64,000 nt of DNA, from positions 1 through 64,000 of the forward strand of contig PHSP01000001.1 of the NCBI GenBank assembly GCA_002862125.1, in the 5' to 3' direction. Below the pieces are notes generated by a model that saw nothing but the letters and a program-made list of their open reading frames with translations, was not told the DNA's origin and did no database searches. Origin of the DNA: Methylobacter sp. KS41. GTDB lineage: Bacteria > Pseudomonadota > Gammaproteobacteria > Methylococcales > Methylomonadaceae. Numbering within the stretch: position 1 is the first letter of the stretch; each line of letters starts with the position of its first letter. Below are positions 57,830-64,000 of the stretch, in pieces. The position numbers and the translations under genes are program-made.

Positions 57830-57979
57830 TGCAAACTCCATTATTAAGAAAGGGTTGCCATTTAATTAAGCAATAATTAATCCAGGTTTTCTGATTTTTG
57901 GATAAAGGATATAGCCTTATGATTAACAAAAGAATTTATAAATCCGGGCTGTTATTTCAGAAAGTTATAGTCAGTATTT

Positions 57980-57995
57980 TGTTGTGTTTGTAACA
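57980..57995 (+). promoter_or_regulatory. NifA upstream activator site 1
   Basis: TGT-N10-ACA at 57980-57982 and 57993-57995, matching the NifA binding pattern. It is 122 bp upstream of the -24 element. Because the pattern is short, the case rests on the pair of sites and the promoter. Confidence 0.7.
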
Positions 57996-58005
57996 ATAAC
58001 CCTAC

Positions 58006-58021
58006 TGTTAGCAAGCCTACA
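58006..58021 (+). promoter_or_regulatory. NifA upstream activator site 2
   Basis: TGT-N10-ACA at 58006-58008 and 58019-58021, 10 bp after site 1. It is a typical distance (about 97 bp) upstream of the sigma-54 promoter. Confidence 0.75.
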
Positions 58022-58117
58022 GAAACATAACAAAATGTTTGAAACTCAACGCTCCACCAATTCAGAAATAAAATATTTAAACTTTGTTAATCAATGGATT
58101 AAGATATTTTTATATTT

Positions 58118-58133
58118 TGGCACACAGCTTGCT
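58118..58133 (+). promoter_or_regulatory. Sigma-54 (-24/-12) promoter of nifH
   Basis: TGGCAC-N5-TTGCT (TGGCAC at 58118-58123, TTGC at 58129-58132), the exact sigma-54 consensus. Transcription should start about 12 bp after it, before the nifH ribosome site AGGAG. Confidence 0.93.
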
Positions 58134-58136
58134 TAA

Positions 58137-59063
<927 letters not shown>

Positions 59064-59072
59064 TACTGAACA

Positions 59073-59144
59073 ACCGTAGGGTATACGGCGCATATTATTT
59101 GGCAAGCAATTCCAAAACATGGTATGCGCCGCGCACCCTGCGAT
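59073..59144. repeat. Long inverted repeat between nifH and nifD
   Basis: AGGGTATACGGCGCATA near 59077-59093 pairs with TATGCGCCGCGCACCCTG near 59119-59136. It is in the nifH-nifD spacer and could stabilise the nifH part of the mRNA or reduce read-through, giving more NifH than NifDK. Boundaries are approximate. Confidence 0.7.
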
Positions 59145-59201
59145 TTCCATCCTAAAACCTGTCTGTTGGGGGATTACCCACGGCATAAGTAGGAGACACA
59201 C

Positions 59202-60683
59202 ATGGCAGCTCTAACAAAAGAAGAGACCGAAGCACTTATTCAAGAAGTGCTGGAAGTCTACCCCGAACAAGCAAGGAAAGATCGCGCTAAACATTTAGCA
59301 ATCAATGATCAATCCCTTGAAAAATCAAACAAATGCATTACTTCTAACCGCAAATCCCAGCCCGGCGTCATGACCATTCGCGGTTGCGCATACGCGGGTT
59401 CCAAGGGCGTGGTCTGGGGTCCAATTAAGGATATGATCCATATCTCGCACGGACCAGTGGGTTGCGGTCAATATTCACGCGCAGGCCGTCGTAACTATTA
59501 TGTAGGAACAACAGGCGTTAACACGTTCGGCACGATGAACTTCACCTCTGATTTTACCGAAAAAGACATCGTTTTCGGCGGCGATAAAAAGCTGGCTAAA
59601 ATCATGAATGAAATCGAAGAATTGTTTCCGCTCAACAAAGGCATCAGTATTCAATCAGAATGCCCAATCGGTTTGATTGGCGATGATATTGAAGCGGTAG
59701 CAAAAAAAGCTAACAAGGAAATCGGCAAGCCTGTAGTCCCCGTTCGTTGTGAAGGCTTCCGCGGCGTATCCCAGTCTTTGGGCCACCACATTGCGAATGA
59801 TGCAATCCGGGACTGGGTGCTGGAAAACCGTGATGGCGACGAAAGCTTCCCGACTACGCCTTATGATGTCGCTGTCATCGGTGATTATAACATAGGCGGT
59901 GACGCCTGGGCTTCACGCACATTACTGGAAGAAATGGGTTTACGCGTTGTCGCTCAGTGGTCTGGTGATGGCACTATCGCGGAAATAGAAAAAACCCCGA
60001 AGGTGAAGTTGAATTTGATCCATTGCTACCGTTCAATGAACTACATTGCCCGGCACATGGAAGAAAAATACAAAATTCCCTGGATCGAGTACAACTTCTT
60101 TGGCCCAACCAAAATCGCTGAATCATTACGCAAGATTGCGGCGCTATTTGATGAAACGATTCAGGCCGGCGCTGAAAAAGTTATCGCCAAATATCAGGCT
60201 GAATACGATGCGGTTATTGCCAAATATAAACCACGCCTTCAAGGTAAACGCGTGATGCTTTATATCGGCGGCTTACGTCCACGTCATGTTATCGGGGCGT
60301 ATGAAGACCTGGGTATGGAAGTGGTCGGTACCGGTTACGAATTCGGTCATAACGATGACTATGATCGTACTATCAAGGAAATGGGCAATGCCACGCTGAT
60401 TTATGACGATGTCACCGGTTACGAATTCGAAGAATTCGTCAAACGCGTACAACCTGATTTGATCGGCTCCGGTATCAAGGAAAAATACATTTTCCAAAAA
60501 ATGGGCATCCCATTCCGGCAAATGCACTCTTGGGATTATTCCGGCCCTTATCACGGCTATGACGGCTTTGCCATCTTTGCCCGTGATATGGACATGACAT
60601 TGAATAACCCTTGCTGGAAACAAGTAAAAGCGCCCTGGAAAACAGAAGAAAGTTCTAAGGTAACCGTTGCCGCAGGCGCGTAA
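59202..60683 (+). CDS. nifD: NifD, MoFe protein alpha subunit
   Basis: 493 residues. It holds part of the P-cluster and FeMo-co. P-cluster Cys are in [22 protein letters not shown] and [10 protein letters not shown]; FeMo-co ligands are Cys in IHCYRSMNY (about 275) and His in [13 protein letters not shown] (about 445). This is the Mo-type NifD, not VnfD/AnfD, by these motifs and by its genomic company. Confidence 0.98.
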   Translation: MAALTKEETEALIQEVLEVYPEQARKDRAKHLAINDQSLEKSNKCITSNRKSQPGVMTIRGCAYAGSKGVVWGPIKDMIHISHGPVGCGQYSRAGRRNYYVGTTGVNTFGTMNFTSDFTEKDIVFGGDKKLAKIMNEIEELFPLNKGISIQSECPIGLIGDDIEAVAKKANKEIGKPVVPVRCEGFRGVSQSLGHHIANDAIRDWVLENRDGDESFPTTPYDVAVIGDYNIGGDAWASRTLLEEMGLRVVAQWSGDGTIAEIEKTPKVKLNLIHCYRSMNYIARHMEEKYKIPWIEYNFFGPTKIAESLRKIAALFDETIQAGAEKVIAKYQAEYDAVIAKYKPRLQGKRVMLYIGGLRPRHVIGAYEDLGMEVVGTGYEFGHNDDYDRTIKEMGNATLIYDDVTGYEFEEFVKRVQPDLIGSGIKEKYIFQKMGIPFRQMHSWDYSGPYHGYDGFAIFARDMDMTLNNPCWKQVKAPWKTEESSKVTVAAGA

Positions 60684-60767
60684 TTTTGTGCGGGGCGGGC
60701 AAAATATTTGCCCCCCTCGCCCTTCCTTCAACCGTTGTCCACAGATTAGTGGCGCGTGGAGATTATC

Positions 60768-62339
60768 ATGAGTCAAGAAGTCGAAAACATACAACCCAGT
60801 TACCCTTTATTCCGTAATGATGAATATAAGGATAGCCTGAAAAACAAACGTGAAGCTTATGAAGAGCGTCACCCTCAGGAACAAATCGATGAAGTTTTTC
60901 AGTGGACGACCACTAAGGAATATCAAGATCTCAATTTTAACCGTGAAGCCTTAACCGTAAATCCGGCTAAAGCCTGCCAACCGCTCGGCGCCGTATTATG
61001 CGCATTAGGGTTTGAAAAAACCATGCCCTATGTTCATGGCTCGCAAGGTTGCGTCGCTTACTTCCGTACTTATTTCAACCGTCATTTCAAAGAGCCTGTT
61101 GCTTGTGTTTCCGACTCCATGACTGAGGACGCTGCGGTATTCGGCGGCCAAAAAAACATGATGGCCGGCCTGGAAAACGCTAAAGCTTTATATAAACCAG
61201 ATATCATTGCCGTTTCAACCACCTGTATGGCTGAAGTTATCGGTGACGACTTGAATGCCTTCATCAATAACGCTAAAAAAGCCGGACATGTCGAACAGGA
61301 TTACCCAACGCCTTTCGCTCATACCCCAAGCTTTGTCGGCAGCCACACAACCGGCTGGGACAATATGTTCGAAGGCATGATCAAGTATTTCACCCTGAAT
61401 CACATGGACGACAAAAAGGTCGGCTCCAACGGTAAAATCAACTTGGTTCCCGGCTTTGAAACGTATTTGGGCAACTTCCGCGTCATTCACCGCATGATGA
61501 AGGAGATGGGCGTTGATTACACATTGATGAGCGACCCTTCCGAAGTATTGGACACCCCTGCCGACGGCACCTTCCGTATGTATGCCGGCGGCACGACCCA
61601 AGCTGAACTGAAAGACTCGCCCAACGCGATTGATACCTTATTGCTGCAACCCTGGCAGCTGGAAAAAACCAAAAAGTTTGTCCAAAATATTTGGCATCAA
61701 CCTGCTACCGCCATCAATATTCCGATGGGGCTGGAATGGACCGACGAATTCCTGATGAAAATCTCCGAGTTAACCGGCAAACCTATTCCTGCTTCCCTGG
61801 AACTTGAACGCGGCCGTCTGGTTGACATGATGACTGACTCACATACCTGGATGCACGGCAAAAAATTCTCACTCTACGGTGATGCTGATTTTGTCATGGG
61901 TATGACCAAATTCCTGCTGGAAATGGGTGCGGAACCAACCGATGTATTGTGCAACCATGCCAATAAACGCTGGAAAAAAGCCATGGACAAAATGTGCAAG
62001 GATTCGCCTTATGGACAAAAAACCGAAGTCCATATCGGCCGGGATTTATGGCATTTCCGCTCACTCGTATTCACCAACAAACCGGACTTCATGATCGGCA
62101 ATTCTTATGGCAAGTTCATCCAGCGTGATACTTTCTACAAGGGCGAAGAGTTTGAAGTTCCATTGATACGCATCGGTTTCCCGATCTTTGACAGACATCA
62201 TCTGCACAGAATGACCACACTGGGTTATGAAGGCGCTATTTATATGCTGACAACCCTGGTTAACGCAATACTTGAGCAGCTTGATAAAGAAACCAAAGGC
62301 ATGGGTACAACAGACTATAACTACGATTTGATTCGTTAA
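60768..62339 (+). CDS. nifK: NifK, MoFe protein beta subunit
   Basis: 523 residues from the ATG at 60768, which has GGAG at a 6-8 nt spacing; a GTG 12 bp upstream is less likely. P-cluster Cys are in KACQPLGAV, GSQGCVAYFR and STTCMAEVIGDD, with SDSMTEDAAVFGG typical of NifK. The length fits the MoFe protein with the N-terminal extension. Confidence 0.98.
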   Translation: MSQEVENIQPSYPLFRNDEYKDSLKNKREAYEERHPQEQIDEVFQWTTTKEYQDLNFNREALTVNPAKACQPLGAVLCALGFEKTMPYVHGSQGCVAYFRTYFNRHFKEPVACVSDSMTEDAAVFGGQKNMMAGLENAKALYKPDIIAVSTTCMAEVIGDDLNAFINNAKKAGHVEQDYPTPFAHTPSFVGSHTTGWDNMFEGMIKYFTLNHMDDKKVGSNGKINLVPGFETYLGNFRVIHRMMKEMGVDYTLMSDPSEVLDTPADGTFRMYAGGTTQAELKDSPNAIDTLLLQPWQLEKTKKFVQNIWHQPATAINIPMGLEWTDEFLMKISELTGKPIPASLELERGRLVDMMTDSHTWMHGKKFSLYGDADFVMGMTKFLLEMGAEPTDVLCNHANKRWKKAMDKMCKDSPYGQKTEVHIGRDLWHFRSLVFTNKPDFMIGNSYGKFIQRDTFYKGEEFEVPLIRIGFPIFDRHHLHRMTTLGYEGAIYMLTTLVNAILEQLDKETKGMGTTDYNYDLIR

Positions 62340-62346
62340 TGTGTCC

Positions 62347-62374
62347 GTAGAGACGCGATTCATCGCGTCTCTAC
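62347..62374. repeat. Perfect 13-bp-stem palindrome between nifK and nifT
   Basis: GTAGAGACGCGAT and ATCGCGTCTCTAC with a 2-nt loop. Palindromes of this kind, with the arm GTAGAGACGCGAT, are dispersed in many genomes as REP-like repeats; here one sits 7 bp after nifK, inside the operon. Confidence 0.93.
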
Positions 62375-62406
62375 ACCCAACCCAATGCGTGTATACGGAG
62401 AACTCA

Positions 62407-62631
62407 ATGCCTAGTGTCATGTTGAAAAAAAATGCAGAAGGCAAATTAGTCTTCTATGTACCCAAAAAAGATTTGGAAGAAGTCGCGGAATCCATTGAAT
62501 TTGATAGCCCCGAAAAATGGGGAGGCAAAGTTCTACTCAGTGACGGCTCAAAATATTACTTTGAACCAATGAATGAGCAGCCGGATTTCCCCGTCACCTT
62601 GCGCGCAAAACGTTTAGATTCAGGAGAATAA
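62407..62631 (+). CDS. nifT: NifT/FixU family protein
   Basis: 74 residues from the ATG at 62407 (ribosome site CGGAG). MPSVMLKKNAEGKLVFYVPK is the NifT N-terminus; the family is small, found after nifK, and of unclear role. An in-frame start at 62341 would place the palindrome in the coding region and is not preferred. Confidence 0.92.
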   Translation: MPSVMLKKNAEGKLVFYVPKKDLEEVAESIEFDSPEKWGGKVLLSDGSKYYFEPMNEQPDFPVTLRAKRLDSGE

Positions 62632-62633
62632 TC

Positions 62634-62834
62634 ATGGCCTTATATATTGTTGAAGCGGATTGCATTTCATGTGGCGACTGCGAACCGGTCTGCCCGACCA
62701 CCTCAATCACGGAAGGCGCTATAGTCTTTAAAATCGATGCAAGAACTTGCACCGAATGTGAAGGAGATTTCGACGTACCCCAATGTGTCAAGGTATGTCC
62801 GATAGATAATTGCATACTGCCGATCGAGGCATAA
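62634..62834 (+). CDS. Nif-associated 2[4Fe-4S] ferredoxin
   Basis: 66 residues. Two Cys clusters: CISCGDCEPVCP (CxxCxxCxxxCP) and CTECEGDFDVPQCVKVCP (CxxC-x8-CxxxCP, the extended second motif of FdxN/NifH-donor-like ferredoxins). It is probably an electron carrier to NifH. It starts 2 bp after nifT. Confidence 0.94.
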   Translation: MALYIVEADCISCGDCEPVCPTTSITEGAIVFKIDARTCTECEGDFDVPQCVKVCPIDNCILPIEA

Positions 62835-62838
62835 ACTC

Positions 62839-63552
62839 ATGAGCAGCCAGGACACGCTCACAAGAGAATTGGCTTTACGTATCGGGCTGGCCGCCCGCGC
62901 CTTGCCCGATACTGACGCCAAACGCCTGTTTAAAGTGCTGACCCACTGTGTTGGATTACCCCTGACGGAGGATAAAATTGGCGGCATCAACCTGCACGCT
63001 CTTAAATCAGCTCAAGATGGAGAGTTTTCAGATATCGATGACGTTGTTCTGAAAAATGCTTTACAACTTCTTAAACAAGCGGTCGACCTAGTAGAACCAC
63101 AGGAACCGCAAATTCTTCCCTTTATTGAGGGTGACATGCCCGGTTCCGTGCGTATTGCTTGCGCCAGTAATGACGCTCTCAACGTAGATGGGCATTTTGG
63201 CTCCTGCAACCAATTTATGATCTACCAGGTGTCAGCAGATGAAGTCCGATTAATCGGCATTCGTTGCACAAGCATTCCGGAAGGCCTGGAAGTGGATGAT
63301 AAAAACCTGTTTAGAGCAGAATTGATCCAGGATTGTCAGGTCCTTTATATGGCATCAGTGGGCGGCCCCGCAGCGGCAAAAATTGTCAAATTGGGCATAC
63401 ATCCAATGAAAATGCCGGGTATAGAATCCATTGCCGATATCATCGGTCAGCTGCAAGCCGTTATTTCAGGAACGCCCCCGCCCTGGCTGGCAAAAGTCAT
63501 GGGTATTGAAACCGCTGAACGTTTTAAGTTTGAAAGGGAAGCAACCGGATGA
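62839..63552 (+). CDS. nafY: NafY/NifX-family FeMo-co-binding protein
   Basis: 237 residues. A helical N-terminal domain of about 110 residues is followed by the NifX/NifB-like cofactor-binding domain (about 120-225; VRIACASNDALNVDGHFGSCNQF). This two-domain layout fits NafY (gamma protein), which binds apo-dinitrogenase and FeMo-co. NifX lacks the N-terminal domain. The stop overlaps the next start by 4 bp (ATGA). Confidence 0.87.
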   Translation: MSSQDTLTRELALRIGLAARALPDTDAKRLFKVLTHCVGLPLTEDKIGGINLHALKSAQDGEFSDIDDVVLKNALQLLKQAVDLVEPQEPQILPFIEGDMPGSVRIACASNDALNVDGHFGSCNQFMIYQVSADEVRLIGIRCTSIPEGLEVDDKNLFRAELIQDCQVLYMASVGGPAAAKIVKLGIHPMKMPGIESIADIIGQLQAVISGTPPPWLAKVMGIETAERFKFEREATG

Positions 63553-63815
63553 TTACCACTGAGCAAGTTAACGATATAGCGGCAAAAATCGAAGCAATGG
63601 GTGTTGATGAAGCCACGGTTTCAGCACTAAGACAGCAATATCAATCTGTCCATTTCACTTACTGCATGGATGATGACCTGCCCAATAACAAGCCTGTCAT
63701 TGAGCATAAAGACTTCAATCTCTATTTAATTGATGGCCGGGAACACTGTCTATGCCTTACCAATGATTATGATGTTGCAACAGGTATTGTTGTTGCGGAA
63801 ATCATTCCTGAATAA
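63549..63815 (+). CDS. DUF6129-like nif-associated small protein
   Basis: 88 residues, starting MITTEQVNDIAAKIEAMG. It is acidic, with a Cys pair HFTYCMDDDLP and REHCLCLTND. The sequence fits a small conserved gene commonly found in proteobacterial nif clusters after nafY/nifX-like genes; the function is unknown. The family name is by recollection. Confidence 0.7.
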   Translation: MITTEQVNDIAAKIEAMGVDEATVSALRQQYQSVHFTYCMDDDLPNNKPVIEHKDFNLYLIDGREHCLCLTNDYDVATGIVVAEIIPE

Positions 63816-63829
63816 ACGGAACAAATTGC

Positions 63830-64000
63830 ATGCCTGGTCGTAAAAGCCCTGTTAGCACTCCCGTTGCAGATTGCAGTTTATGCCGTTTTCGTGGAAAAAC
63901 CCTGTTAATGGGGCGCTGTATGCCCGGAGATACCTGTGTATTTGTTGAAAGCGGCAGACAAATTGACCGTTTTTTTCGCGTTAACCCTGCTTATGCCGAA
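63830..64000 (+). CDS. 4Fe-4S LRV-type nif-associated protein (start only)
   Basis: 57 residues before the window ends. It starts MPGRKSPVSTPVADCSLCRF and has Cys at about 15, 18, 30 and 37 (C-x2-C-x11-C-x6-C), the Fe-S cluster segment of LRV (leucine-rich variant) proteins found in nif clusters such as that of Azotobacter. The repeats would lie beyond the right edge. Confidence 0.75.
   Translation, partial: MPGRKSPVSTPVADCSLCRFRGKTLLMGRCMPGDTCVFVESGRQIDRFFRVNPAYAE

Overview
The window reads as chromosomal DNA of a nitrogen-fixing gammaproteobacterium, most likely a type I methanotroph (Methylococcales). Three things point there: the gammaproteobacterial order yebC / ruvCAB / ybgC-tolQRA, a formaldehyde-activating-enzyme (Fae) homologue, and a MoFe nitrogenase operon of proteobacterial type. 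No rRNA, tRNA or CRISPR array was recognised.

Layout. 1-8.0 kb, minus strand: tolA (cut by the left edge, with ten 72-bp tandem repeats), tolR, tolQ, ybgC, ruvB, ruvA, ruvC, then an orphan antitoxin and a three-gene cassette of unknown function wedged between ruvC and yebC. 8-11.4 kb: serB/serA, then a TlpA-like thioredoxin and hemJ. 11.5-19.1 kb: a molybdenum block (modE, a di-Mop molbindin, a degenerate ModC paralogue, an outer-membrane porin, modA, modB, modC) with two copies of a near-canonical ModE operator. 19.8-29.0 kb: a PepSY protein with a two-component system, an EamA transporter, a cold-shock protein, rlmG, an EF-P-like gene, a lipoprotein frameshifted at an A10 tract, ctaA and ygfZ. 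29-38.2 kb: an accessory stretch with an IS4 relic, small secreted or lipoprotein genes, a 1049-residue uncharacterised membrane protein, a Fae paralogue without the usual active-site His, an IMPase gene and a degenerate duplicate of part of it. 38.2-42.9 kb: rimK, acnB and a DUF721/DciA-like gene.

44.1-49.7 kb is the most interesting part: a cytoplasmic-type [NiFe] hydrogenase (small and large subunits), its maturation protease, and an overlapping gene for a Rieske-[2Fe-2S]/coiled-coil/PAS/PAS/GGDEF/EAL protein. This looks like an H2-responsive c-di-GMP signalling module in which a Rieske domain could take electrons from the hydrogenase. 49.8-56.6 kb is housekeeping: lpxC, zapE, a thioredoxin-fold gene, pgk, rpoZ, spoT. 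57-64 kb is the nif region: a SIR2-like gene facing away, then a sigma-54/NifA promoter and nifH, nifD, nifK, nifT, a ferredoxin, a nafY-like gene, a DUF6129-like gene and the start of a 4Fe-4S LRV-type gene cut by the right edge.

A 161-162 bp non-autonomous element (MITE) with 12-bp terminal inverted repeats occurs three times (26.0, 35.8 and 43.4 kb). One copy sits inside an IS6-family transposase relic. Removing it together with one CTAG restores the transposase alignment, so CTAG appears to be its target-site duplication. The molybdenum block and the nif operon fit together functionally, because MoFe nitrogenase creates a high demand for molybdate.
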